Assembly: GCF_033439725.1 (NCBI RefSeq)
Contig: NW_026944386.1
Span: 1,116,001-1,180,000, forward strand
Reading direction: 5' to 3'
From: Neurospora tetraspora
Taxonomy: Eukaryota > Ascomycota > Sordariomycetes > Sordariales > Sordariaceae
Length of the DNA stretch: 64,000 nt
Shown here: positions 34,923 to 48,236 of the stretch, piece by piece
Numbering within the stretch: position 1 is the first letter of the stretch
Layout: every line of letters starts with the position of its first letter
Translations under genes and position numbers: made by a program
Notes under the pieces: model-generated
Told to the model about the DNA's origin: nothing
Databases searched by the model: none
The model's input: the letters and a program-made list of their open reading frames with translations, nothing else

Positions 34923-36885
34923 CATTTTCCTCTTATATCTAAAAGTCTTGGCGTCAAATATTAGTGCACTATACTCGGCCTTAGCCAAATTGTTAATACT
35001 ATTCAAAAACGCTGTTTTTATGGTTAATTAATTTAATATTTTCGTATTTCAATACCTCCTCCTAGTGCTACGCCTACGCTAAATTTATCGCAAACTTTGC
35101 CATTTATATTAATTAGTTTATTATAAACGGTATAGCCCCTAGAAATTACGAAACGGCCCTGGGTTATAGAAGAAAGCCGCCCCCTTCCCAAAATTGCGTT
35201 CCCCGAACTTACCGCCGCTACTGAACGCTTTACCACCGCTGCTATTACTTGCGCGGAGGTTACCCGGAGTATAAGTTCCATCCTTTAAACCGAAATATCC
35301 TACTTTACAATTATTTCCGCCGATTATAATACCGTTGCCCGCGAATTCGCCACTCGTATTATTACAACTATTATTACTAATCCCGAAACTGGTAGAAAAA
35401 TTTCTTCGATTTTATTACTTACCCCTCTTATTACCCTACTTATTTTCGTTATTACCCTACTTACCTTCTAAACCGATTAATTTACCCTGTATATTAATCT
35501 ATTTACTAATCGATTTACTATTATTTCCCGTATTTATATTAATTACTCAACTATACCTGCCTTATTCTAAATTTAATAACCCTGGATTTATAATTCTTTA
35601 ATTTTCACCCTCTTTAAATATAATTCTTGCGTTTTTATTTGTATCCCCTACGACGACCTTAATCCCTTTTAGAATTCTTTTAAATTTTTTATCGGAAAGA
35701 AAATGTAAAATAAATTAAATTCAAATTAAATAATATTATTAAATATTATAAAGTTAAATCTAATTTTACCTTCGTCTTTAAAAATAATAAAATACGAAAT
35801 AAATTCCTAATTGCTAAAGTTAAAATTTCTTACTTATTCGGTATTAAAAAGGTTGAACCTTCTATTAAATAGATTTAATATATAGTCCCCTGGGTCCTTA
35901 TAAATATATTTTTTTAATTAAACCCCTAATTTCATTACCGAAGCTATTAATAAAGAAATCCTCATACAAACTGACGTTTTCTTAAAGGAAATAAAAATCT
36001 TTAAATATTACGTCCCCAGCCTATTTTACGTTATTTAATTAATCATTTTCAATTATCTAATTTTTACTTTCCATTTCTTCGATATTAATAAATATAATTA
36101 CTTTATTTCTAAGCCTTAGACCTTCCGATAATATACCCTTTATTTTAATTAATATAGTTATAGGCTTTACGTCCGTATAGAAGCCTACTACCGTTGCGGC
36201 TATTTTTCTTATATTAATAACGGCGAAGTTTATAACTATTATATTTAATATATTAATTATTTTAGCCCTTACAATTTTAAAGATAATATTTGCCCGGTAC
36301 GGCCTACGCTCTATAGTAGTATTTATACCCGCTTTATATACGACCGCCGCTAAGAAAAGTATAAAGAAAGTAAAAAGGCTTTCTAGAAGGCCTATAGAAA
36401 AGATTCCCCTATAGAAAGTAGGAAGGATATTTATTTTACGGGCCTTATTTACCGCCTTTTTTCTTCCGACCCCTTATCGTCAGTACCTTCCGGCCCCAAA
36501 AATTCTAATAGCCCTGCCTAAATTTAACCCTCTATTAATAATATCATAATTAATAATACAATAATTAATTTATTTATTAATAGTAAAGGTAAATACTACT
36601 TTATAAGAAATAGGAAGCTTTTTAAGAAGGCCGCTTCTTAATAAATAGCTTCCTTCTTTCTAGCGCGGGCTTAAATACGTCCTAATAATAAATTATTATC
36701 TTTTAAATTAATATAGTACGTTTATTAGACGTTTATAATATTGCTTTAATTATTACTATAATAGTAAATATAAATATTATTCTATTATAAGACTTTAATA
36801 TTTAAATAATTAAATATACCGGCTAAGGTAGGATTTATATATATATTTCCTTCTCCCTTTTTTATCCCTTACAAAATTAGACGGA

Positions 36886-37127
36886 TGTTATAGGGTTAGC
36901 CTTGTAATCGTTATCGTACGTGATTGGCCAATTGCCATTCACATATATTATGCCAGACTATAGCGGCTTCTAAAACTATTACAATCTATCAGCTAATTAG
37001 CCAATGTAGCGCTCCACCCTCGGGCGCCTATATAAGGCCAATTTCTAAGTATAACTTTGCGACTATTCCCTTTCTCCTTCATATAATTACCTATATTCAT
37101 ATTTATACCTACACTTTGCCCGTAATA
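36886..37127 (+). repeat. 5' LTR of gypsy fossil 1
   Basis: 242 bp, beginning TGTTATAGGG and ending CCCGTAATA. It contains a CCAAT-type palindrome ATTGGCCAAT and a TATATAAGG promoter-like box. It aligns without gaps to 44186-44427 at very roughly 80% identity by eye, and nearly all differences are transitions. Confidence 0.85.
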
Positions 37128-40100
37128 ATTAATTATACCTTTTAACTATTATATTCACAGCGCAAACTCTAAAATTTGTAGAATCGTACGTTTATTAATT
37201 AATAATACAATTTACCCGTATAAAAATCGCGTCATTATTATCGAGTCGTAAAATCCAATACCGTCAATTAAACCAAATCGCGCCTTCGTATTATAGCGTT
37301 CTAACTCTCTCCCCTCTTTATTTAATAAATAAAAGGCTACTCTCTTTATTTAATGGATAAGAGATTTTTCCTTTATTAAGTATAAGGATAAATTATTATT
37401 ATATTCCCTATGTTATTTATTAATAATAACGATAATAATAATAATTTTAATATTAGCAACTACCCTTCTTTTTCTAGCAATAGTAATAACAACGCTACTT
37501 TATCCAATTTCGTTACGGCTAACCCTAATTCTAATTCAAAATATAATAAACTTATCAACAATCCCTTCAATCTCAGCCACTTCCTTAACGTCCTCACAGA
37601 AGACTATATTCCTAATATTAATGTTAATTATACCGCTTTAATCGAGGCCGAGCCTATTTATAACGTCTAGAATCTCTTTAGAGGTTTTAATAACGATAAT
37701 AAACCTAGGTTTATCCTTTACAACTCTTTCGCAGCCGCTGTCCAAATTGCTAGCGACCCTACTTTTTAATTTATTATTGAATTTTTTAATCGTATTTTCT
37801 TCTCCATTTTTAAAAATAACGACGATATCGCTACAAATTTCGTTTACTCCGAAGATGAATTCTTTATTGCCCGCTAAATCGCTAACGATAATTAAATTAA
37901 TTTTAATATCTTAAACCTTAAATACGTCTAATTTAAATAAAAATTTAAGGATTTATAAATAATTATATCCGTATCCAATATTCTACCTAAACGTACCTTC
38001 GAAAACCCTCCTATTTTTAATAGTAAAGAAAAGAACCCTGCTCGCCGTTATAGAATTTTCTATATTTAGAAATTTTATATTGTTACCGCTTAGAAAATCA
38101 ATAAATTCTATTTTTACAAAGAGGATATTAAAATCTTTTGCGCCGCTATATTATTAGGCCCTAAATTACTATTTGGCCTCCAATTAAATTTTAATACAGT
38201 ATTAATAAAGCTTAATAATAAAAATAATGTTAAAAGATTGGTATTAATTTTATAAAATACTTCAACGAATGCTTCGATAATATTAATTTTAAATTCGACG
38301 CTATTCGCCGCTTAATGAACCTTTATTAGAAGAATAAATGGTTTTTTAAATTCGAATTCGAATTTACTAACCTTATAAATTAATATAAATTTGACGACAC
38401 TATAAAAGTTTATTATTTTCATAATAAAATTAATAAATCTTTTTACGGCGCTTTAATTTACTATAACCCCCCCGGAGAGACCGAATTCGTTAAATAGCTC
38501 AATTTTTACTATTCTATTTCTAAGAACTTCAACGATGCTAATTATTGTAATAAAATAGCCAGTTATTTCTATAAGGCCGACACTAATAATAATATTAATA
38601 GCAATAGAAGTAGTAACTTTAATGAACGCTCCGTTAATTAAGGAGGTAATTAAATAAATTTCAATACTTTCAGTTCTATTAATATTATTTACTAAGAGGT
38701 TTTAAATTAGCGTTAATGTAACGGATTATACCAACGTTATAGTTAACCTAATTATATTACCTATAATTGTCTAATTTCGGTTAATTACGGTTTTAAAAAC
38801 TATTAAGACGAAAAAAAGAAAGAATAAGGGAAAGAATAAGGGTAAGAATAATTGTAGAAAATATAGAAGTAGTAGTTATAAAGGTAATTAATAAATTTAA
38901 ATCCGCGCCGCCAATACTGCGCTTACCGTAGCCGTAAACGCCAACGCCCCTACTAAGGCCGCTACCAGCGGTAAATACTATAACGACCTAGAAAACGACT
39001 AGCTTTTATATTCAATCGCGTACAAAGGCCTAACCGGTTATTATTAATATTGTAGAAACGAATTTCAAACTCTTCTTTAGAGTTAAAGGATTTAGAAAAG
39101 GTATAAATTGAATTATTAAATAATTTATCTTTAAATTTAATACTCTTATTTTCCTATATTATAACTAATTTATATAAAAATTATTATGTTTTTTTTCGTC
39201 GATAATATATATTCTACTTTTATTTTTATTAATTATTTCTTTATCTAAAAATACAACCTTCTATATTTTTATTTACTTCGTCCCAAAAAATTCATTTTAA
39301 TTAATAATGTTATTAAAAACATTTTCTCTAAGGAGGTAAAAACAAGGTTTTACATTGATTTTTATAAAGAGATAATAACTTTTCTAATTTATAATATTTC
39401 TAAAAACTATCCTATTATTTTAAGCTTCCCCTAAATACAATTCCATTAACCTGAAATTAATTATAAAAAGTATAATATATACTTTAATTACTCTATTTAC
39501 TATAACCGTTATTTACCTTCTAATCTAATAAACGAATAAACGGCAATACTTTATACCCTTACTAGTCAAATCTCCATAATTATAGTTCGTTTATATAAGA
39601 AGGCTATTCCCTAACCTTCCCCTCCATTTCTTCTTTCCCCTAATAACTTTTCTAAGGCTAATATTAGTTCTAGAGGGGTAGAGGGCTTTCAACAATAAAT
39701 TACCCTTTAAAAGGAAGTGGAAGATATTTTTAACTTCTAGAAGGAGGAGACCGAAGAATTGCCCTTTCTAATACCCGCTAACTCTCTAATATCCGCCGAC
39801 TCTCTAATACCTACCCAAACCGTAAACGTACTTATTAAAGCACTCGTAGCCCGCTAGGCAAGTACCAAAGTCCAAAGCATCTCCAGAACAATAACTATAC
39901 TTATTAAGATTAAAAACCCCGCGGTTTACGAACCCTATATTCGTATTAATAGTAAATAAATATCTACTAATATATATTATACCCTAATGTACTATTTTAA
40001 CTAAATCAACAACAAATTTAATTTTAATAATATTTACGAATTAAACGCCGCTACCTTTAATTACTTCTATAAAAAACGGAGTTTATAATTATACTTTACG

Positions 40101-41561
40101 AATTATACCTAATTAAAAAGGTTAACCGGCATAGTAGAATTAAATTTAAATTTAATTAAGGAAATAATTAATAATATTATAAAAGGTAATAGAGGGTAAT
40201 ATAAGGATAATCTTCCTAAAAATCTTTATAATTTTATTAATAATCTAATTAGCCAATCCGCTTTATAGGAAGAATAGGAGGCCACCCTTATTATAAAAAT
40301 TATAATTTTTATTAGAAACTTAGCTATAGACGCGCCTATTTACAAAGAGATTATTCGACGCGTTTATTTATTTAAGATTATTAACGAGGATGCAAAGAAA
40401 CTTTTCGATAAGGTAGACCGCCCTAATCGAACCAATAAAAAAATTAAAATTAGATTCCTTGAAGAATACTATATAAGAATCGCTACTTTTTAATCGCACT
40501 TCGCTAATATAATACCCCTAATTTACTCTCATAGTTATAAAATTAAATTCAAACTGGGCGAATAACCCCTTAATATTTATTTATACCCTATATCTCCTAT
40601 TAAAACAATTATTAATAAAAAAATAGATCGATAATAATTTAAAAAGGAAATTTATCCGGCTTTCCTAATCCGAAGCCGCTTCACTTATTCTATTAATTCA
40701 AAAATTAAATAGCGGAATCTATATTTATATAAATTATTGTAGAATTAATAGCGTTATTATAAAAATATAATATTTATTACCGCTTATTAAAAAGATTGTC
40801 GATACTATTTATAAAATAAAAATCTTTACTAAAATAAACGTTATCGCTATATGCAATAAGATCTGTATAAAAGAAGGCTATAAATAATTTATTATATTCA
40901 TTATACGTTTCGGCCTTTTCGAATCCTTAATATATCCTTTTAATTTATAAGACGCGCTAGGAACCTTTTAAAACTATATTAATAATATACCATACAATAT
41001 TCTCAATATTTATATAATTGCGTACTTTAATAATATTCTTATTTATTTAGAAAATAAGGAAGAATATATTAATTATATTAAGGAAAATTTAAATTATATA
41101 ATTAAAATTAATTTATAAATCGATATTAATAAATACAAATTTTATATAAAACGAATAAAATACTTAAGGTTAATTATTACCCCGGGCGGTATCAAAATAA
41201 ACCTTAAGAAAATATCCGTTATAATATTATAGGAGGTTTTAAATTCCAAGAGGTTGCTATAACGCTTCCTAAATTTCGTTAACTTCTATCGTTATTTTAT
41301 TAAATATTTTTTTATTATTATAAATGCCTTCCATAAATTAATTAAGAAGATAGAGGATTAATATTAGGATAGCTAATACTAAAAATCGTTTAAAGTCCTA
41401 AAGAAGGCTTTTAATAATAGACCCGTCCTTTGTATTTATAATTTGTCTAAATAAACCGTAATCGAAATGGATATTTCTAATTAAATCTATAATAAAATAT
41501 TATTATAATACGATAAGGAGGGTATCCTTTAGCCTACTATTTACTTTAATTAATAATATTC

Positions 41562-41575
41562 GTTAGTAGAGTATA
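41562..41575 (+). repeat. Left target-site duplication of SINE-like insert (14 bp)
   Basis: GTTAGTAGAGTATA, repeated exactly at 41942-41955. Confidence 0.9.
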
Positions 41576-41941
41576 GTAGTAGTAGTCTTATTCCCTATGC
41601 TAGTAACTATATACTAAGCGCCCGATGAGCATGGGGTCCTTCACCTATTTTCGGAGGGAAAACCGTACATACTTCCGTCTGCCAGATAAAAACCCCCGCC
41701 CCTTGCCCGGCCGCGAGGCCGGCACCTGCGTTTCCTACCCTAGCGGTGCTCACCCACCGCTCGGTGAATAATGACGTTAACGCATCGCCGATATCTTACC
41801 ATCGACTGATGTGTTATCCCTGAGGGTCGGCTTCGCCGACTCCTTCCTCCTCCAACTTAACTGCTAGACGGTATTCTCGGAGCCGTCCCAATCTCAATAC
41901 CCAACCGAGGAGGCGGTCGGCCTGCTCTCCATCGTCCAAGT
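41576..41941 (-). mobile_element. SINE-like GC-rich structured insert, 366 bp, not RIP-mutated
   Basis: A GC-rich, CA/TG-containing island inside the AT-rich gypsy fossil, flanked by a perfect 14-bp duplication. Read on the minus strand it begins ACTTGGACGATGGAGAGC and ends AATAAGACTACTACTAC, a short trinucleotide tail that suggests target-primed insertion. It has no open frame of note. Perfect hairpins are visible: GTCGGC-GAA-GCCGAC, AGCGGTG...CACCGCT and CCGGCC-TCGC-GGCCGG, plus a longer-range GGTATT/AATACC pair. No clear tRNA or 5S head and no convincing B box were found, so the RNA ancestor is unknown. At 366 bp it is near or below the length that triggers RIP, which may explain its intact state. 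Confidence 0.7.
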
Positions 41942-44185
41942 GTTAGTAGAGTATAATTATAATATTTATAATAAAGAGTTATTAGTAATTATTAAAGTAC
42001 TAAAAGAGTAACGCCCCGAATTGGAAAGGGTATAATAATTATTTAAAGTCTTAACGGACCACAAAGGCTTAAAATCTTTTATAATTAATAAACAATTTAC
42101 CCTCTATTATATACAATAATTCTAATTTTTATTATATTTTAATTTTATAATTTAATACCGGCCGGGGTTACTATAAGTACGCCCCAACGTACTAAATAGG
42201 AAATTAAAAGATATTCTTAAGGACGAAACTAACGAAAAACTACTAATAAAGAATAAGATTTCATTAAATTATAATATCCCTATTAATAAGGCTTTCGTTC
42301 TAAAAAATAAGGAAGTAGAGGGAGGAGTTTTTATCGGAACTGAATATATTTACAAATTAGAAATTATAAATAAGAAATCAATAGATAATTTAGTAATAGA
42401 AAACTATAGGAAGTCGGTCCTGTTATAAGATATTATCACTTATTTATTAAATCCAATAAGGAAGGTATAATCTAAAGAAATTAAAAAATATATAAAGAAG
42501 GTCTCTTTTATAAAATATAGAACGCTCTAGGGCTAGGCTTACTATTGTAACATTATCCTTTTAAACCCTACTAATATAGAATTCTAATTACAATTATTTT
42601 ATTATATTTACGATTCGCCGTCGGCGGAATACTTAGGCAAGGAAATCTTTTTTTTTCTTATTCTAATCTTTCTATTAGCCGGGAATATATAACGCAATTA
42701 AAATATATTATAAAACTTATTTTCAATACACAAAGACCAAATTATTATATTACTCTCCTTATAATTTATTAAAACTATTACTAATACCTTTCGCTCTATA
42801 GAAGGGTATTTTCGTAGATTATATTACCCTATCTACGCCCTACCTCTAAAGGAGATAAGACTTTAAATATATTACTATTGTCGTAGATAAATTAATTAAG
42901 ATATATTACTTTATTTTAATAATTAATTTAATGGCCGAAGAATTAGCGAACTAATTTATTGAACGTATTTATAATATTTACGGTCTTCCCGATTTTATTA
43001 TCTTTAATTATAATTCTTAATTTATTTTATAGTTTTAGAGAGCGCTATCTTTACGTTTAGAAGTAGCCCTTAAGCCTTTCTCCGCTTTTTACCCCGCTAC
43101 GAACGGATAAATTGAATATATTAATATAAAAATAGAATGATATTTCCGTACTTATATTAATTAGGTATAAGATGATTTGGTAGACTAATTGGTAATCGTA
43201 GAGTTCGCTAATAATAATTTAATATTTAAAATAATTAACGTTTTTTCCTTTTTTATTAATTATAATTATTATTTATGTATAGGAGTTGAACCAGTTAGAT
43301 TATACCCCCTAGAAGTTTTTGAAGCTTAATAAATAAACATTTTAAGGCTAATAAAATTGTAGAGCAATTTAGAAAGGTATTAGATTATATTATAATATAA
43401 ATAAAGTAAATATAACGGTAATATAAAGAAAATATTAATATTAAATGGTCGCACGCTCCGAAGTATAAAGTAGGGGACAAGGTATTATTTAATATTAAAA
43501 ACTTCGAAACTGGTCGTCTATATACTAAATTTACACTGCTATTTGAAAAACCTTTTAAAATTTCAAAGGCGGACAGCTATAGAATCACTTTCAAATTTCT
43601 AATTAATATAAAATATAATCTAACCTTTTATATTAGTATAATTAAGCTATAGAACGAAGTGGGTATTCTAGGGTAGGAAGCTATTAAAAATATCTGTACT
43701 AACTATAATAGAGTAATAAAATGTATTAATAATAGGAAGGATTTAGTAGAATAAGAATTTGAAAAATTTATTAGTTATTAGAAGAACGATAAAGGATAAT
43801 AGGAATATTACGTTAAATAAGTACTACCGTATAACCTTTTATGGTAAAAGAAATTAAACGTAATAATATGCCCGGACGCGGTACGAAATTTTTACGAAGT
43901 ATACCTGGAAGCTCTAATATTACCGGACTAAGCGACCGTTAAAAAGCAGAGAAAGAGGATGTTCGAAGTCTAGGGGCCTGAAAGGCCGGGCGTAGGAGCG
44001 GAAGTGCCGAAAAGAGAATATAGAATTCTAAGGAGGTCGCCCTAGGGGATAAGACCGGTTATAGCTAGAGAGGTATTTAGGGTAATTTTCTATAAAGGAT
44101 TAGGGATTAAATTAATCGATTGATAGGGTTTTTAATTATTTTATATATTATTAATTAGCTATATAACTTCTTTAGTCCAAGGTAG

Positions 44186-44427
44186 TATTATAGGGTTAAT
44201 TTTATAATTATTATTGTATGTAATTGGCCAATTACTATTTATATACGTTGTACCAAACTGTAGCCGCTTCTAAGATTGCTATAGTCTATTAGCTAACTAG
44301 CTAATGCAGCGCCCCACCCTCGGGCGCCTACATAAGGCTAATCTCTGGGCCTAGCCTTGCGACTATTCCCTTTCTCCTTCGTACAATTATATATATTCAT
44401 ATCTATACCCACCTTTTGCCTGTGATA
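44186..44427 (+). repeat. 3' LTR of gypsy fossil 1
   Basis: 242 bp partner of 36886-37127, followed by the duplication ATAGA and then resumed LINE sequence. Confidence 0.85.
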
Positions 44428-46838
44428 ATAGAAGAATTTTTATTAGAATTATAAATAATTATTTATATCCATTAAAGTCTATTAATGGCCGAAATTAATT
44501 TTTTACAGGACGGGAATAACCGTCGTTAATATTTTAAAAATTTTCTTTAACTAAAGGAAAGGGATATATTTTCGTTAATATTTACCATTAAATTTCTAAT
44601 TGAATATCTTTTAATTTCTTTTAGATATAGTTATTTACCTTATATTCTTTCGTAAATAATAATTGTAATGCCCGGTATTATATATAGTAATCTAGTATAG
44701 ATATTTCTAAAAGTATTAACGATATCATAAGTTATATAGATAATACTAGCCTTATGCTATTAAATTTTTTAGGGGTCCTTATTTACGATAAAAATAATAT
44801 TATTAACTTTATTTTTATTAACATCCTTCTTACACTTATTAGAATAATTACGGACCTAAATTTGGAAAGAAATTACTATATATTTATTTTTAAAATCTTA
44901 ACATCTTCCTTCTAGTCCCCTTAGCGCCGGCTTTATTTAGGAGACAAATTTGAAATTATTAAAGAATATGCCGAAATTATTATATATTTAATAAATTCAA
45001 TCGATTTAATTTATTAGATTGAATTAAAATTAAATATTCTAGTAGAGGTATTTACGTAATTATTAAATAAAGCCCTTAAAACGATAATTAGACCTTCCCG
45101 ACCTAATAAATATATTAAATAATAGAATTTATAGGTTAAAAAAATTCGTTAAAGCTTTCCAAGCTTTTTGTAGGACCCCCTTTCCTAATTGCGGCCGTTT
45201 AAAGGAATTCTATAACAGAATTTAAGAAAGCTATTTAATGAACTAAGCGCAACTTTTAAGGGGATATTATTTCTTATACTTCTTCCGATAAAAATATTTT
45301 TCGTATTATTAATTAATATAAATTTAAGAACTAGATAGAGGCCCCCGCTTTCGTAATAGATAGTATCTATATAAATAATTTATAGAAGAAGGCCCTAACT
45401 TTATATAAAACACCTCTAGAACGCTCTTTATAGGGCGACGATATTAAAGACCCATAATATTTAATAGTCTTATAGCGGATTCTCCCCTAATTTATAAATA
45501 TTAAAATTAATAAGGTTTACTAATATTTATACGGAATAGGTAGTATTTCCCCCGGAATGGATAGTATTATAATTAAAATAAAAAAAGTTATTTGGGAAGT
45601 TATAAAAGAATTAATTTATAAGCTCTATTATAATTATTTCCGTTTCGGATATTATTTTCGCCCTTTTCAGTATATAAAAGTAATTCTTATCCTTAAGCTG
45701 GGCAAAGATTAAATTATAATTAAAGGCTAGAGGCCTATTTCCTTTCTTTTATACTTTAGTAAAAGTTTAGAGCATTTAATAGCCTATAGGGTCGTTTAAA
45801 TAGTTATTTAATTCGGCGGTATTTACCTGTAAATAGCTGGTATCTTATTAAAACAATTTATAATTAATATTATAAATAATCTTTTTTATAATATTAAAAA
45901 TGTATTCGATTACGGATTTATAACTATTTGAATAATTATAAACGCGAAAGGTATATTTAATATTATATTTCGCTATTAATTTATCTTTTGTATAAAGGAG
46001 TAAAGTTAACTAATTTTCTTAATTAAATAGGTCTTTTCCTTTATATCTTTACAGAAAGCCTACACTAAATACTTAAGGAGTAAAATACTAATAAATAAAA
46101 TTCTCTATAGCCTAGTATAAGGATCTTTAATTTCTTTTATCTTTTACTTCCTTTATATTAATACTATATATATTTTTAAGAGAAGAAATTAAATATTTTA
46201 AGTATATTAATAATTATATTATTCCAACGATTAAATGGATTTTAAAGGAGATTGCAGCTATTATACAAACGGAATTAAATAACATAATTAATTAGGGAGG
46301 CGAAAACAGTATTAAATTTTTACTAAATAAAACGGAAATATAATTCTTTTATAAGAGTAGCTGCCCTCTTATCCTCTTTACCTTTTAATATAGTAATATT
46401 ATCGTTATTACGTAATTAGTAATATAATAATTCGGGGTTTAATTAATTAAACAGCTAAATTTTAAATAATATATCGAAGAACAGGTAGCGGTTACTAAGG
46501 TAATTATTAATTATATTTATAAATTTAATTAAATATATTACAACGCTCTCTTAAAATAAATAATTAAAGTAATAAAAGCGGTTATTATCCTTAAGGCCCT
46601 CTTTAATTTTAAAATTTAATAATTAGGATTTAAACGGTGTTCGAACGTTAAAAAGGGCAGGGACTATATTTTCGTTAATAATAGTCTTTACGAATAAATA
46701 GATAAAATTTAAATTATTTTTAATAATATTATATACGTCTACTTACTTATATAGCGAATTACCCACTTAGTTACCCTTTATTACGAGGCTTACTTACCCC
46801 CTATTAATTAGATTTTCGAAGCTATCCAACGCTAATAT

Positions 46839-47039
46839 TGATGTATAGAATTTAGCGTTAATATAATAATTTGATTGATTAACTCTCGTGATGATGATAA
46901 TGAGGAGAGAGTTCTCCTAGATAATTTGCGTTAATCTGGGGTCTCTTATATACCCTCCTGCGTCAAGTAGGCAGCGACTACCTACTACGTTAACGTAGCG
47001 CTATAGTACATATCGGCCTGAGCGGGGTTTCCCGCATCA
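46839..47039. mobile_element. Solo-LTR-like insert, 201 bp, TSD AATAT
   Basis: It begins TGATG and ends CATCA, the TG...CA form of an LTR. It is flanked by AATAT on both sides (46834-46838, 47040-47044) and carries a TATATA-containing stretch near the middle. CA and TG dinucleotides persist, unlike the surrounding LINE. No internal region accompanies it in this window, so it is best read as a solo LTR left by recombination between two LTRs; parent family unknown. Age: younger than the main RIP episode, or simply too short to be a RIP target. Confidence 0.65.
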
Positions 47040-47380
47040 AATATTTAATCTACTTATTTACTTTTAACCTGATTTATTTATTTATAGTTCGTTTTTTCTA
47101 AATTTAGGAAATACCGCGTAGAATCTAATACCGATTTACCTCCTTCTAAACTATTAAGGGCTTAATTCTCTTTTTCCTTTACTCTATATTATATTTACTA
47201 ATATATAACGGAAATATATATTTAGACGCCGTCCACTTATTTAAGAAACAGGCTATTTAAGAATTTTAGAATTAATTAGAATAGTTAAATCCTTTGAAAA
47301 TTATTATTTATATTAATAATTTTATATTCAATAAGTAAATAAGCCTTCCTTTAAAGGACCCAGACGTAAATAATAAGCCC

Positions 47381-47388
47381 TTTAATAA
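47381..47388 (+). repeat. Left 8-bp target duplication of DNA transposon
   Basis: TTTAATAA, repeated exactly at 48237-48244. Confidence 0.9.
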
Positions 47389-48236
47389 GAGAAACTCCAT
47401 TTGTACGTGGATAAAACTCTATTTGCACGTGGATCTACTTTTTTCCATATAAAAATCCCTAACCCTACTACCCAATACTTTCCGCCAAAGTACCTTAGCG
47501 CATTCGATTTCTTAATAGCGCATTTCGTACTCTAATAAAGCCTCCAATAGTATATTCGCTCCCTGATATAGCTCCTAATAGTATATTCGTTCCCCAATAC
47601 GGCCTCTAATAGCGTATTTACTCCCTAATACGGCCTCTAATATTATATTTGTAATTTTAATACTTAATAATATATATTTTCCTTTAGAGCGATCAAAATA
47701 ATAGAAGAAATTGATTAACGAAAGGGAATGATATACGATAGCGATTGTAATTAATATACGATATAAATATAATGCGAATATTTTATCACGCGAGCGAATA
47801 GCGTTGTCGGGAGCTATATTAGGGAGCGAATGCGCTGTTCGGTATTGGAAATGCGCTATCGGAATTAAAAGGTTGACACGGGGATCTACGAAGAATACTG
47901 GATACGGGGCGCCATGGGATGAAGCCAGTGTATCTGTTGTATTCTAAGTAATGATGATGATAAGAAGAAGAGGAAGGTCTGGAATCCAGAGCCCAAGGCC
48001 CAGTTTAAGTACTAAGCTAGGTATAAAGGTTCCAAGAACCTTTGTCCTAAGCCTGGCATTCACGGACCTCCAAAAACTAGCTAGACTACTCTATAAGGTT
48101 CTAGAGGAAACTAGAGGTTTCTTGTATCAAAGGTATATATAATTAATTAGAGAAGGGCAGGGTTAGGACAATATATACAGGAAAAAGTGGATCTACGTGC
48201 AGATAGAGTTTTTCCTACGTACAGATGGAGTTTCTC
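47389..48236. mobile_element. Non-autonomous DNA transposon, 848 bp, long TIRs, 8-bp TSD
   Basis: The left end GAGAAACTCCATTTGTACGT and the inverted right end GAGAAACTCCATCTGTACGT keep matching for about 58 bases with few differences. Each terminal repeat holds two related copies of an AACTCYATYTGYACGTGGAT-like unit. The interior has ~30-bp subterminal direct repeats (CCTCTAATAGCGTATT..CTCCCTAATACGG, about 47,540-47,650) and related inverse copies near 47,800-47,870. The largest frame is 63 codons (47951-48142) with no known domain, so it needs a transposase from elsewhere. An 8-bp duplication points to hAT; the long terminal repeats would also suit a Mutator-like element. RIP damage is light compared with the LINE around it. 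Confidence 0.75.

Larger units (their letters stand above)
36886..44427 (+). mobile_element. Ty3/gypsy LTR retrotransposon fossil (chromovirus type), nested in the LINE
   Basis: It is 7,542 bp, with 242-bp LTRs at each end. The 5-bp target duplications ACGGA (36881-36885) and ATAGA (44428-44432) agree if RIP transitions are allowed. The order is gag (about 37.4-39.0 kb), then protease and reverse transcriptase (to about 41.55 kb), RNase H (about 41.56-42.1 kb, interrupted by a SINE-like insert), integrase (about 42.7-43.4 kb) and a chromodomain-like segment (about 43.75-43.85 kb). That order and the chromodomain place it among chromoviruses. It is clearly broken, with a very large number of breaks in every domain, mostly RIP-type. 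It is younger than the LINE that it splits. Confidence 0.85.

Noticed and set aside
37410-37670. 86-codon open frame (Asn-rich) as a host gene
   Set aside because: Lies in the gag region of gypsy fossil 1 and has the composition of RIP-mutated DNA.
41576-41941. rRNA or self-splicing intron fragment as the source of the GC-rich insert
   Set aside because: One GGGATAAC stretch recalls large-subunit rRNA and one AAGATAT a group I intron, but neither extends, and conserved core elements are absent.
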